A stretch of DNA of 64,000 nt from Sternotherus odoratus. Lineage: Eukaryota; Chordata; Testudines; Kinosternidae. The DNA lies in assembly GCA_032164245.1 (NCBI GenBank), contig JAVMKO010000005.1, forward strand, positions 58,575,442 through 58,639,441. The letters are read 5' to 3'. The translations under genes and the position numbers were made by a program. Below the pieces are notes generated by a model, which saw only the letters and a list, made by a program, of their open reading frames with translations, did not search any database and was not told where the DNA came from. Positions within the stretch are counted from its first letter, which is position 1. Every line of letters begins with the position of its first letter. Below are positions 47,501 to 57,815 of the stretch, piece by piece.

Positions 47501-50500
47501 GACATCGAACATTAACGTCACGCCACAACGGGAGTGTCTGGATATATCATCATCCGAAGACGAATAAATAGGAAAAACAATTGTTTTTTTATAAAATTTA
47601 AATTTTGCTTCGTTTTTAAGAACATTGTTTATTTGTTTAGTTAAATATAAGTATAGTAAAGTGTGTTTTCAGAAAAATGTTTATTTATTTTTATTTAGAT
47701 CGCATACTTGTTTATTACAGTCTCAAAACTATGGTGAGTACATAAGCAATAATACATACAGAACACTTTTCTGTGAAATTAAACTTTTCATACATACAGT
47801 ACTTAATTTTAATTACACAAAAGTCAATTTTTTAACATATGCATTCGGAAAACCTACTTTCTTAAATAACGGACTTTCTGATTTAACGGACACCCCCTCG
47901 CCCCAATTAGTCCGTTAAATCGAGGTTTCACTGTATTAAGTTTCAAAAGTATTTCTGATCAACATGGGGTTTAGAGTGAACATAAGAATGATTACTCTGA
48001 CTGTAGAGCCTTCACAGTATTTTACTTCTGAGCCGCATACATCTTTGAGTAGGGCTGAACTTCTGGACGCTGTGACTGATGCAAACAGAATTCCGAATTC
48101 CTTATTCCCCAATTCCTTTATACATATTTTTTACTTCACAAAACACCACTAGGTGGCAGCCTATTCCCACTCTTGTATCTCTCACTATTCCCACTCTCGT
48201 ATTTTTCACAAGATGTATCAGTTCTATTGATTACAAAGATGGTGAGAAGTTATTTTATAGAATCACAGAAATGTAGGGGTCAAAGGACCTCAAATCTTCC
48301 ACCTGTGCTGAGGCAGTACCAAGTAAACCTAGACCATCCCTGACATCCCTCTGCCATGCTGCTTCCCGCAGCCCACATTGGCTTGGAGTGGCGAACCACG
48401 GGCCAGTGGGAGCCGTGATCGGATGAATCTGCGACAGGTAAACAAATCAACTTGGTCTGCTTGGGGGCTTACCTGGCGGGCTGTGGGCCAAAGGTTGCCG
48501 ATCCCTGCACTAGGCTAATAATCCTGTTTATCTTTGAGATCTGCTTAAAGAAAAGCCCCTAAATTGGTCTTAATATATGAAGGGATATGTCCTGACTCTG
48601 ATGTAATTGGAGATCAACCAGCTCTTCTGGGCCTGTTAAACACTAATAAGGCAAACCTGCAAGGCTTGTTCTTCCTGGAGGGGAAGGGGCAGTGAACAGG
48701 AAGAAGGCTTTTCCACTTCAGAGACTGCTGCCAACACATAGTGCAGCTTGTGACCACTACTACTTTGCTGCCAGCTAGGTCAGTTGAAAAGGCAAGTCCC
48801 TAGAGGGCAGAAGGTAGGCCCCACTAAGGCGGTAATAGACTCTGATAGACCAAGCTCATAGAGCTAAATCCAGGAAGACTGCCTGAGAGACAGGCCATCT
48901 TTGACTGTTTTCATCCAGATTCTCCTCTTTCATAAGGGAAAGAGTATAAATGATGGAATGGGGGATGGGAGAGGCAGAAGCAGGTGTCAAGGGCTCCATT
49001 GACCCCACCCCAAGATCAGTTTTTATTCTACCTGTTGATATGACTCTCTTCTATGACACCCTGCACTATAGTTAGATTTAGAAAGATTAATCAGTAAATG
49101 TCAGTAAACATCCATTTCAAACACACAGAACAATAAACAGACTTTTCATCAATAACTGAAATTTGCAGATAAGTAAGAAAAATGCTGTTTGAGAACTCAG
49201 TTTAAGGATATTTATTTACTTTGTATATTTTGACAGATAGTGTTAAGGATTATAAGACTTTAATTTTTTGAATTTTTGAATTTTTTGAATTTTTGAATCT
49301 TAATGCCGCTCATTAAAAAAATTCAATTTCCCCCAACTGAAAACTTTCTTTGATAAAAATAAAAAATATATTTAAAACCCACAGATTTGCTCAATTGTAA
49401 AAGTTTAAATCTAATAGAAAAAATGCTTAAACAAATAGACTTGGCAGAATTTTTTTTTTTTTTATAAGGCTCTGAAATACCAGAGCACCACATGGGAGGG
49501 TGAACTCTTCCTCCCAAATTCCCTTAGTAATAGTGCCTGAAGTTAGGTTCCTAAACCCATATTTTAGGTTTTTTGTTTTGTTTTTTAAATGTTGGCCATA
49601 AAAATATACGGGAGATGAATTTAAAAAACCACACACAAACAACTTACTTGCATAACTTGATGCTGTACAATGCTTCAGCTATATGAATTCCCCAGGCAAG
49701 CCAAAACCTGGTAAGATAAGCACACACACTAGTTTTAATGTTGTTGAAAATTAGAAACACACTGTGACCATAATGTAAAAGATGAAAAGATGATATTTAA
49801 GAAATAGACAAGTTTTTTCTGCTTTTTCTAGAAGACACAGAAATTTGTAGTCTAAGGGAATATTTGAAAGACAGACATCTCTCTTAACTGTATTCTGACT
49901 AAGGACACGCTATGAAGTTCAGGTACAGGGCATCACCTAAAGCACCTCGTATTCATCAAAAAAAATTCATGGTATGTTTGTGAAATAGAAGATATTGGGC
50001 CAAACCTTGTAGTACAGTATCCGGCTCAACTTTCAGTGAAGACAAAACGTGCTTGCCTCACTACAGAATTTAGCCTTGTACTTATTAGAGGTGCAATCCA
50101 AGTACTACATAAGTCAAATGGTCAGCTTTTCATTGGATTTATAGTTATTGGCAGTTTTATTGCTTTAGTTTATAAACAGATGGTATGAAGAGATCAAATA
50201 GATGCCTAAATTGGCATTTAAGAAAAGACTAGCTTTTCAAATGAGTCAAAAGCGGTCAGTCTTCGAAGTGGAGTAATAATGGGGCAGTTTGAAGCTTTTA
50301 ACAAAGCCCTTCTAAAAACAGGCCTATGAAATCGTTTTGTTCTACGTTGATATGCTCTTGTAACGTGCACCTCTCTTGTATAGTGGTGCCCAGATACATG
50401 CTTTTCTGAACTTGCAGTATTTGTTCACCACCAATTTTAATTAGTAGCCTTGTTTCAGTTATGAGCTGTGGATACCAATCTTGAATCTGAAGCAATAACC

Positions 50501-53500
50501 CAAGGCACATGGAGTAACTTATCTAGATAACAAGTGTTCCAAGTTCCTCTGATGATTGGGAGATGGCCAGGTAAGTCGCGTAGCTAGCCGCGTAGCTGAA
50601 GTTGCGTATCTTAGGTCAATGCCCTCCTATGCCCAGTGTAGCTCAGCCCATAGTTATTCTGGAACAGCCTGATCAGAAAGAGCTTTTTTGAAAAACTCCA
50701 TATATGGACTGGCTTAAATGGCATAAAGCCTTAAGTGTTTTGTAACCCAGTGAAACCTTGGTTCTGTCTACACTATAAATTGTAACAGCTTTAACAGAGG
50801 TCCTTCAGTGTAAACTGAGACTAAGAAGTTGCAGCATTAAGGAAGACTTCTCCCTTCTGAAGAGAAAAAAGGGGGAACTCTGGAAACAGCCTGCAGTGTC
50901 TGTAGAGTCATTTAGGAATGCTTCCAGGGTAACAGAAGCATTTGAGAAAAATTAATAAGAGGCCCTGTAAATTTAGATATTAACTGTTTCCAAGAGTTAT
51001 TTGCTAGATATGTTCTTGTCATCCTAAACACAGCAAATTGCCAATTGGCTTCTGGATTAACTGGCCTTAACAAGTTTCATGCACCTAGTCTTTCACTACC
51101 CTTACCTTCACTGGGGTGAAACACAAGCCATTAAAATGTAACAAACTCTGAAATTTAAATTATGAAATCTTAAGTAGGGGGTGAGATGGGGAAACAACAA
51201 AGTAAGTAGCAAAAACACTAGCTTTCCAAATCAAACTTACCCATTATATAGCAGTTTGGGATGGTTGTCCACTAAATATTTAGTAAAATGGCCAAGTTGT
51301 CCCAGATTGTCGTAGGGTATTGTTGAAGGTAAAAAGACCGCCCACTAAGAGAAACATACACTTTAATAATCCCAAAATTCTTACTTTAAGGAGAAAACAT
51401 TAAGCTTGAGACTTCAAATTTGATTCCTCTCCTCAAATTTGCTTGCTATTAAACTGGACCCGTATACATGCTGATTTCACATAGGAGTGCTACTTTCTCA
51501 ATTTTGCCCATTTCTTCCCCCTCCCCCACCCCCAATCCTTAATAGGCAGGACTGTAAGCCTCTAGCCCTCTAAGATAACGGCAACAAAAAAGGTTCTTAC
51601 ACTGAGGAGACAAGAAAAACAGGTTTACAATTGCATTTCTTGTGCTAGTTACACCAGATGTAGGGGCTGAGGCATAGGCGCCGACTTTACTCAGCGCTGG
51701 TGGGTGCTTGCCCACCTCCCCCATTCCAAGACTTTTCCCAAATCCCCGACTCCACCTCCTCCCCCAGGCACGCTGCATTTCCCTTCCACCCCTCTCTCCC
51801 AGGCCTGCTGTGCAAAACAGCATGTTCAGGGGAGGAGGCAGAGCAGAAGTGAGCTGGGGCAGGTGGGTGCAGGGAGGGCTGCTGCTCCCCACCCCAGCTC
51901 ACCTCTACTCTGCCTCCTCCCCCAGCACACCACTGCTCCCTCTCAGGCTTGTCACACCAAACAGCTGATTCCAGGCAAGCGCTGGGAGGGAGGGGGGAGA
52001 AGTGGAGTGGTGGCACTCAAAATGTATCTTGCCAAGTTTCGTGAATGCTGATTAGACTGGCGGTGGGCAAATTATGGCCCGCGGGTCCATCCTGCTCAGC
52101 CCGTGAGCTCCCAGTTGGGGAGGCTTGCCCCCGACCCCTGCCTCAGCGTGTCCTGTGGACAGCACTCTGGCCTGTAGCTCCTGCCAGGCAGTGCTGTTGC
52201 AGCATGGCTGTCTTCGACAGGGCTGCGTGCTCCTGCGGGGCAGTGCGTCTAGCTCCGGCGGGCCAAGCAGAGCCAGATACTACGCTCTGAGTGGAGTGGT
52301 AAGGGGGCCGGGACCGGGGGGTTGGATAAGGGGCAAAGAGTCCCAGGGGACGGTCAGCAGGGACAGGGAGCAAAGGGCGGTTGGAATGGGGTGAAGATTC
52401 TGGGGGGGAGGGGAGACGTGGAACGGGGGGGTTGTATAGGGAGTCCTGGGGGTCTGTTGGGGGGCAGGCGAGTGGATAGAAGTCAGGGGACAAGAGCAGG
52501 GGGGTTAGGTAGGCGATGGAATCCTGGGGGAGCAGATAGGGTGGGAGGGACTCAGTAGGGGGCAGCCACGGGACAAGGAGCAGAGGGGTTTAAATGGGGT
52601 TCTGGGGGTGGTTAGGGGCAGGGGGGGGGGGTCTCTGGAGGGCCCGGACAAGGAGCAGGAGGGTTGGATGGGTTGGAAGTTCTGAGGGGGACAGTCGGGG
52701 AGTGGGTGGGGGGTCAGATGGGGTTGGGGCCAGGCTGTTTGGGAGTACACAGCCTTCCCTACCTGGCCCTCTGTACAGTTTTGCAACCCCGATGTGGCCC
52801 TTGGACCATAGTGTGCCCACACCTGGATTAGATACTGAGGATCTGGGAGAAGGGAGGGAAAGCATAACAACAATATAATTATACAATAGCTTTGGTTGGT
52901 AACTTGTATGTCAAAACCTGTACTATACATGAGTTGTGTATGTGCAATCCTTTCCGTCACCTCAGGAATGTTTTGAGAAGGAAATGGAAGGCAGGGACAT
53001 GAGGTAGGAATAGAAGGGAACAAAGAGCAACCATGTATGGGGAAGGGTGAGGATAAGATAGGAAGGTAAAAGAGGCGGGCAGTGACTAAAGTTGAGCAGA
53101 GCTGGCACAGAAGTAAGTTTTTAAATGGATACGGCCCACTTGAAATCTACTAATTTCAAAAAGTGGTTCAAGAGTATTTTCCCAAACCACACCTGACAAT
53201 CTTAGTAAAATCTAACTTTTAAAAATAATTCTCTCATGCTTGTTGCTTTGGGAAAGATCCACACAAACAAAAGGAAAATTACTATACAGAGGAACCAAAG
53301 AAACTAGCTATAAATGGCTGTCAACTACGCAAACTGAACTTTCCCTCTCATGCCCATAGTAATCTTGGGTGTTAGTTGAAACAATAGGCAATGTCCATTT
53401 TTAAAGATGAGATTGGTTTAGTCACTGTACTCATACAATCCTCAGTCTCTTTGGGCTTGTCTACACTGGCACTTTGCAGCACTGCAACTTTCTCACTCCC

Positions 53501-55119
53501 GGGTGTGAAAAAACATTATAAAGGGCTAGTGTAGAGACTGCCCCGGTGCTGGGAGCCACGCTGGTAGCTACACCCATCATGGAAGTGGGGTTTTTTTTAG
53601 AGTGCTGGGAGACCTCTCTAAAAAGACCTCTCTACATTGCCTGTGTAAACAAGCCCTTTGCTGAATCTGCCAACAAAAGTCCAAAACATAATGGTACGTG
53701 CAGTTGTCCCACCACCACTTTTTCATACAATTTGCTGATTGTCCCAGTGTAATCTTTGGTCTCTACTTACATTAAGAAGTGGTTTTACTAATACACAGTT
53801 CTGCCTCAGCTTCCACTATGTTGAAATCCTAAAGTACAGTAGACTCTCGATTACCCAGGATTAAGTTAACCAGGAAGTGGATTAACCAGGATGTCAAAAA
53901 AAAAAATGTATAACTCACAAAATGTATTCCCGCGCACACAAAAAAACAAACCTCACCAGGGCGCAGGGCAGCCAGTGAACCAAACCCCCCTCCCTCCAGA
54001 GCAGGGTGGCTATAAACCAACACCCCGCCCCTACTTTCTAAGGATGGTGATTATCCAGGATTTTATTAACCAGGATTATTTTTTTCCCTGTCATCCTGGA
54101 TAATCAAGAATCTACTGTATTGGAAACCATTTCTCCTCTTCTGCATATTCAACATTTGCATACCAGTGCACTGCTTCACTTTCTCCTATATTTTAAGATG
54201 TGCAGTCCATCTTCAACCTCCTTCCTGGATCCCCACTCACTTCATAATTCAGTTAAAATTGCCCTTATTTTAAAAAGTGTTATGGATGTGCTCCTCCTTC
54301 ATGCACAAGCTTTGTCTTTCATTCCTCAGTTCGAATGAACCTCGTTTTCTGTACAAAATCTAGCCACTCTTGCCTGCAATTTATTTTTATTTTCTTAATT
54401 CCAACTGTTGGTAATACCGGTTCAGCTCTCCCACAATTAGAACTGGACAGAAGGCTACTGTACACAAGCCTCCCAAGGTCACTGGTGTTTGACACAATGC
54501 CAATTAAATGTACTCTAAGCACGTTTAACTGTCAGGGTAGCAGGAGCTTTGTATGCACAGGAAGAGTGCATGCCTAGCCGCAGGAGAAGATGTTCTGTTC
54601 TTTGCAAGAGTTGGATTGTTTTTAGGAGATGCTATTGCTGTGCCATTCAGGCATCTTTACCAACTTCAGCATCTCCTGCTGTTAACTGTTAGGGAAGGGG
54701 GTGTTAAATTCCACTTGCATGAACAAACCAGGTGGGGTGGGGAAAAATAGCTCCCCCTCAAATACCTGCCCTTCTTGTGCTGTTTTCATTGTCATCTCCC
54801 ACATGCAAGAACCCAGCTCACTCCCTGAGCTCCCGCAACCCCCGCGCCCTGACCCCCCCCTCGCATGCACACACCTCGCCCCCCTCCAGCACCGTCCACC
54901 CCCCATCGCTCCCCTGCCGCCCGCCACGCGCCCTCAGCCGCATCCACCTCCCCACCCGCGCGCCCGCCCTGACCCCCATCAGCCACCCCGCGCCGCCGGC
55001 CCCGCGGGCGCAGCCCGGCGACTCACAGCGAAGTAGCCTATGGAGACGGCGATGACGCCCATCCAGAAGCGGCTGGTGCCCCGGAAATAGCCGCGGGGGG
55101 TCCCGGCCGGCGCCGCCAT
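41423..55119 (-). CDS. TMEM254: TMEM254, four-exon gene, complete coding sequence
   Basis: Minus-strand exons 55119-55027, 51344-51241, 49707-49648 and 41543-41423 join in phase to 378 nt, encoding 125 residues. All introns are GT-AG. The start ATG sits in GGCGGCGCCATG-like context within a CpG-rich island. The protein begins MAAPAGTPRGYFRGTSRFWM and has three hydrophobic helices at about 18-37, 67-85 and 99-117. Between the first two lies PYDNLGQLGHFTKYLV, typical of TMEM254. Exon 3 encodes FWLAWGIHIAEALYSIKLC and exon 4 ends SHLLAYKPPPKKQR. The last four residues, KKQR, fit a KKxx dilysine signal, suggesting the early secretory membrane (inference). Length matches vertebrate TMEM254 (about 123 residues); its function is not established. 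Intron 3 carries a full Tigger and a hAT. Confidence 0.9.
42267..43296. mobile_element. Nonautonomous hAT element, 1030 bp, in TMEM254 intron 3
   Basis: GTGTAGAG flanks both sides (42259-42266 and 43297-43304). The ends CAGGGGTGGGGAACCT and AGGTTCCCCACCCCTG are perfect inverses. The left half is built of repeated inverted units (GCTCCCCCAGGCGCTTCCCG against GGAAGCGCCTGGGGGAGC), followed by a G-rich tract. A palindromic unit at about 43070-43190 is shared with 27751-27862. No transposase remains; the long frames here are compositional. Confidence 0.9.
43297..44441. other. TMEM254 intron 3 sequence
   Basis: No repeat is recognised. The 111-codon frame at 43503-43838 has no homology or splice support. 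Confidence 0.3.
44442..44540 (+). other. Candidate plus-strand exon inside TMEM254 intron 3
   Basis: TTTTCTGTCTCCTTAG precedes 99 nt ending GTTAA|GTGAGT. The frame is open: NVYKYYWKVDGRIIGIILTA then SARAEAYQKQRV, symmetric with respect to phase. Minus-strand frames contain stops. No family is recognised and no partner exon was found. It could belong to an antisense transcript or an unrelated gene. Confidence 0.35.
45226..45470 (+). repeat. GC-rich tandem repeat in the Tigger leader, about 106-115 bp period
   Basis: GGTTGAAGCTGCGGGCGGGC recurs at about 45228 and 45334, and as GGTTGCAGCCGCGGGCGGGC at about 45448. Each of the first two is followed by GGTCTTGCTGGCGGGTCCCG and TGCGGACTGACTGTCCGCTC. 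It is likely promoter or leader sequence of the element and makes false open frames on both strands. Confidence 0.7.
45861..47567 (+). pseudogene. Tigger transposase (TIGD/JRK-like), two one-base frame breaks
   Basis: ATG at 45861 opens a psq-type helix-turn-helix (LNQKLEVIQKLESGVAVSRI, then YGIKKQTVSDIKKNK), followed by a CENP-B/Tc5-type HTH (SVEEAWLKWYVQQR to DGWLWRFRKRH). The DDE domain shows NADETGLFW, LLLDNAPAH and IQPMDQG, giving all three Asp residues. The frame shifts by +1 in the A-run at 46457-46462 and returns in the T-run at 46803-46807. The pieces add up to about 568 codons, normal for the family. The C-terminus is acidic (EDEDGSEDNEEEE) and holds QTKVDSFF (47448-47471), a match to the PCNA-binding box reported for Drosophila pogo. 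It ends SSSEDE. Sequencing error in either homopolymer cannot be excluded. Confidence 0.92.
47934..48254. other. TMEM254 intron 3 sequence
   Basis: Nothing recognisable between the Tigger and the CR1 fragment. The short direct repeat TATTCCCACTCTYGTAT occurs twice near 48161-48205. Confidence 0.3.
48255..48345 (+). repeat. CR1 LINE 3' fragment
   Basis: ATAGAATCACAGAAATGTAG, GGTCAAAGGACCTC, TGTGCTGAGGCAGTACCAAG and TAAACCTAGACCATCCCTGA follow the CR1 3' order seen across reptiles and birds. Confidence 0.75.
48360..48507. mobile_element. hAT 3' end fragment
   Basis: GCCCACATTGGCTTGGAGTG, ACGGGCCAGTGGGAGC, GACAGGTAAACAAATC and the terminus AAAGGTTGCCGATCCCTG are the right part of a common nonautonomous hAT. 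The left end is missing, and the CR1 fragment lies just upstream. Confidence 0.6.
49259..49299 (+). repeat. Short tandem repeat (TTTTTGAAT-type)
   Basis: About four copies of GAATTTTT(T) in tandem within an AT-rich stretch of TMEM254 intron 3. Confidence 0.7.
49648..49707 (-). CDS. TMEM254: TMEM254 exon 3
   Basis: A 60-nt exon with acceptor ATCTTACCAG and donor GTAAGTTG. It encodes the second membrane helix FWLAWGIHIAEALYSIKLC and two bases of the following Lys codon. Confidence 0.9.
50298..50510 (-). pseudogene. LINE reverse-transcriptase relic
   Basis: The minus-strand frame reads IKIGGEQILQVQKSMYLGTT, then TIQERCTLQEHINVEQN. This resembles the conserved end of the non-LTR reverse transcriptase domain (I-x-V-x-x-F-x-Y-L-G-S ... 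D-I-x-x-R-I). No other part of the LINE is seen, and the family (RTE/L2-type) is unresolved. Confidence 0.4.
50569..50650. repeat. MITE fragment
   Basis: AAGTCGCGTAGCTAGCCGCG, TAGCTGAAGTTGCGTATC and CAGTGTAGCTCAGCCC resemble one half of a Harbinger-type MITE whose other half is missing. A second scrap, TCTGTCTACACTATAAATTG, begins near 50764. Confidence 0.4.
51241..51344 (-). CDS. TMEM254: TMEM254 exon 2
   Basis: The acceptor reads TTTCTCTTAG and the donor GTAAGT. It encodes WAVFLPSTIPYDNLGQLG then HFTKYLVDNHPKLLYN plus a split Gly. This conserved loop lies between helices 1 and 2. Confidence 0.92.
52058..52825. mobile_element. Nonautonomous hAT element, 768 bp, in TMEM254 intron 1
   Basis: GATTAGAC (52050-52057) and GATTAGAT (52826-52833) match at seven of eight positions. 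The left end GGCGGTGGGCAAATTATGGC pairs with the right end TAGTGTGCCCACACCTG. The interior is G-rich, with AGGGGACGGTCAGCAGGGAC-like units, as in the fragments at 24.9-25.3 and 58.1 kb. Confidence 0.8.
53453..53656. mobile_element. Harbinger-type MITE, 204 bp, in TMEM254 intron 1
   Basis: GGGCTTGTCTACAC at the left and GTGTAAACAAGCCC at the right are inverted repeats, flanked by TTT on both sides (53450-53452 and 53657-53659). The subterminal CACTTTGCAGCACTGCAACT box is typical of the family. Confidence 0.75.
53837..54117. mobile_element. Tigger-like MITE, 281 bp, in TMEM254 intron 1
   Basis: TA flanks both ends (53835-53836 and 54118-54119). CAGTAGACTCTCGATTACCC pairs with GGATAATCAAGAATCTACTG. 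Subterminal ATTAACCAGGA motifs repeat in both orientations. It is the same family as the 81-bp hairpin at 27958-28038 and different from the Tigger at 45 kb. Confidence 0.9.
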
Positions 55120-55400
55120 GTCCCCGCTGGCCTGGAGCGCCACCCCTGTCGCCCGAGGGACGGGGATGAAGCGGATTATTGCACCCGGGCTAGACCATTC
55201 CCGCCGGACCAAACCATCAGCGGCCGTCTCTGCGGGGGAGGGCAGGTCCTCTGGCACAAGCCCCGCCCCTCGCTGGCTCCGGCGCTGACAGCTCAGCCCC
55301 GCTGTGGGGCTCGCTTGGGGTCGGAGCAGGGATGTGCTCGGCGCGTTCCTGCCCCCCCCCCCCCCTACGCTGGGCGCCTTGGAGCGCCCCAGAGCGCGTG
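54830..55400. promoter_or_regulatory. TMEM254: CpG island at the TMEM254 promoter
   Basis: CpG-dense sequence surrounds the first coding exon and extends upstream on the minus strand. GC-box-like CCCGCCC motifs occur near 54960 and 55260. No TATA box is obvious, as expected for a housekeeping promoter. It is not attributable to a transposon, unlike the GC-rich patches near 24.5 and 27 kb. Confidence 0.65.
55027..55119 (-). CDS. TMEM254: TMEM254 exon 1 (coding part)
   Basis: Thirty-one codons from ATG (plus-strand CAT at 55117-55119) to GCT, then GTGAGT (plus ACTCAC at 55021-55026). The exon covers the N-terminus and most of the first membrane helix (FWMGVIAVSIGYFA). Confidence 0.9.
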
Positions 55401-55661
55401 CGCGCTAGATCAGCGGGGTCCAATGCGTTTGTCATTAGCCAGGTGCGGCTCATCGGCTAGTGAATCCTGGGGAATGCAAGTGGCCGTTTCGTAATGGGGC
55501 TAATGAGAAACAGTCAAAACCACTGTGGCTAGCATCGAATTTCTATTGGACACGCCTGTGAGAGAGAGCTGTGTGCACGGGGTGCCCTGTGAAGAGGGGG
55601 CAGCGCTTTCCCCCGCCACCCGCTCAGTTGCATAGTGGAAGTCTGTTTACTGCACATGCCT

Positions 55662-55710
55662 AGCCTCAGACATAAGCTTTCGTGGGCTAATACCCACATC
55701 GTCGGATGCA
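55662..55710. repeat. Fragment of the CTTTCGTGGGC repeat family
   Basis: ACATAAGCTTTCGTGGGCTA, then ATACCCACATCGTCGGATGC. This is the central palindrome region of the family seen at 56620, 57816 and 63684. Confidence 0.6.
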
Positions 55711-56601
55711 AGTGCTACTGTGGACAGGTTCCAAGCTCAGGGAGCCGCCAGGCTCCGAGCACTCGGAGCCAATCTCCTCATGGAGGTGGATTACCAGCAG
55801 CGCTCGGAGAGCTCTCTCCCAGTGCTCGCACTACTGCGCTTCAAAGTGCCAGCCTTGAGCCCTTCCACTTCTAAATACCTCCTAGGGAATGGAGTATGCC
55901 TTGTGGCAGGCTGCCCCTCAGTTCTCCTCTGCAGTTAGGAAGTATAGACTCCTAGGATTCTCTCCAAAAGATTGTTCTAAGGCTGTCTTGCTGGGCAACA
56001 TATGTGTTTTTACAGTGGGATAATTAAAGTGTGTTAGCTATCCCACTGTGAATTCTAGCAGAAACCAGCCTCAATAGTTCTTACGTCCATGCAACTATGT
56101 GATGTCAACTATGGGTATAGTGTTGACCTCGCCTGGATATAAAACTGAACTGAACTACCACAAAAACTACATGTTCCTTGTTTCTGCTAGGTTTTTACAG
56201 CAAGATAACTAATGTGTGTTAGTCATCTGACAAAATCAGCTTTTTGGGCCGTGAAGACATAGTCTGAATGTGTGTTGGCTTTAGAAAATTAAAGGAGAAT
56301 GCACTCTTTAGAGATTGGGGGTGAGGGGTGGGGGGGAATGTGTCTCCATTGCTATATAATGCGTAGTAACTAATTTTTATCTTTCTGTTCTTCAATAACA
56401 TTTAATCTGCAATTCATATTTATGGAAGAAGATAAAATTTAAGGCGGGAAAGGATCATTTGGCAACATGAACACAAAATACTATATATCTTACCCTGAAA
56501 AAGACTGCAAAGACAAAACACCCACTCTAAAACCTGCTTCCATTGAGAGGCCTCTGGGGTTGCAGGGCTCACAGGTACCAGCTACCAGTTTTCACAGCAA
56601 C

Positions 56602-57048
56602 AGGCCATATCTACACTATAAAGAAAGTGAGGAAGAAAGCGAGACTAATTAGTTTATTTCAGTATAAGCTTTCGTGGGCTATAGCTCACTTCATCAGTCT
56701 CTAAGGTGCTACAAGTATTCCTCGCTTTCTTTATGGATACAGACTAACACGGCTGCTATTCTTGAATCTACACTATGGTGACTATACTGGCATAGCTAGA
56801 GTACTGTCACTACGCCAGCTTAACCCTGTACTGTGGACACAGTTTACACTAGCAGAAGGATTTTTTTTCTGTCCCTGGAATACCACCTCCCCTAGTGACA
56901 GTAGCTAGGTGGACCTAGACCAAAACCTTCTTCCATACACCTAGGTGCATCTATTCTGGGGTTAGGCTGACATAGCTGTGTTGCTCGGTGCTGTGGATTT
57001 TTCACACCCTGAGCAACACAGCTTGGACAACCTAAATTTTAACTTTAG
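56602..57048. mobile_element. Harbinger-type MITE split by a later insertion
   Basis: CAGGCCATATCTACACTAT at the left and TAGACCAGGCCC at the right are the likely ends. ATTTTTCACACCCTGAGCAA near 56998 is shared (inverted) with the MITE at the end of the window. The fold-back element 56620-56765 interrupts it. Confidence 0.5.
56620..56765. mobile_element. Fold-back insertion with 11-bp duplication (copy 2)
   Basis: ATCTACACTAT occurs exactly at 56609-56619 and 56766-56776. The right end GGATACAGACTAACACGGCT then GCTATTCTTGA is the constant family end. The left end AAAGAAAGTGAGGAA is the inverse of TTCCTCGCTTTCTTT near the right end. The core has ATAAGCTTTCGTGGGCTATA. Confidence 0.8.
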
Positions 57049-57049
57049 A

Positions 57050-57755
57050 CCAGGCCCAAGTTTAAAAGCTGATTGATGGGTTTGTCTGGCTGAAAGGCAG
57101 TTGAAGTAGATGGAGCAATGCTTCTTTTACATTTCTGCTGCTCATTTCACGCATTGTTTACAACACTAAATTAGTCTTTCAGATTTTAAATGCTAAAGCC
57201 ATGTGTGTTGTTTCTAGTACAGTGGAAAACTTGGTCTCCCTCCAAGTTAGAGACTTTGGTTTAGGACTATCTGGGAACAAAAGGTATTTGTCAGGCAGTC
57301 TGTCACTTGTATTTTGTGCACTTGATAGATGCCAGACTAGATAGTAGGAGGCAGGCTTTCTTCTTTTGTCCTTTTTTTTTTTTTTTTTTTTTTGTGGAGG
57401 GAGAGGAGCAAGGAAGAAGAAATTTAAGTTTTAGGAGTTTTATTCCATCTAAAGAATTTTTAAACATGGTTTGAACTAATCCAGGGTTGCAGGATTGGGC
57501 CTCCTGTTAGAAAATTATTTAGCTGCAGCCAAGTTTGAACTGAGTTGAAAGGCTAGTGTAGATGAGACAGAATATGTATTTATTCAGTGTAAATTCTGTA
57601 AGGAGATGGACTTAAAAGATTTCTACTTTCACAGTTAAATAACAATCTGTATTTAAGCAATTAAACAAGTGGTCAGATTTTCAAATATATCGAGAAATAC
57701 ATTAGATAGAAATAAATAGAAAAGCTAAAGGGTATTTTCTCCCCTCAATTTGTGG
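57050..57755. other. Intergenic with T-run
   Basis: A run of more than 20 T lies at about 57371-57393. No tail-type retroelement is attached. Otherwise nothing is recognised. Confidence 0.4.
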
Positions 57756-57815
57756 GTATGTCTACACTAGAAAAGATGTGTTCTTAACTCAGTTAGCTAA
57801 CTAACTTGAGTTAAA

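Larger units (their letters stand above)
45093..47933 (+). mobile_element. Nearly intact Tigger/pogo transposon, 2841 bp
   Basis: TA lies at 45091-45092 and 47934-47935, the duplication expected of the Tc1/mariner/pogo superfamily. The ends are perfect inverses over 24 bp, starting CAGTGAAACCTCGATTTAAC. The unit ATTTAACGGAC occurs twice at the left end, and inverted partners (GTCCGTTAAAT) lie inside the right end. A GC-rich leader (about 45180-45560) precedes the transposase at 45861-47567. The insertion is in TMEM254 intron 3, antisense to that gene. Perfect ends and little damage suggest a young copy. Confidence 0.95.

Noticed and set aside
55720..55938. 72-codon frame near the CpG island
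   Set aside because: It starts directly after a CTTTCGTGGGC-family fragment and reads through repeat-like sequence. No splice sites are seen.
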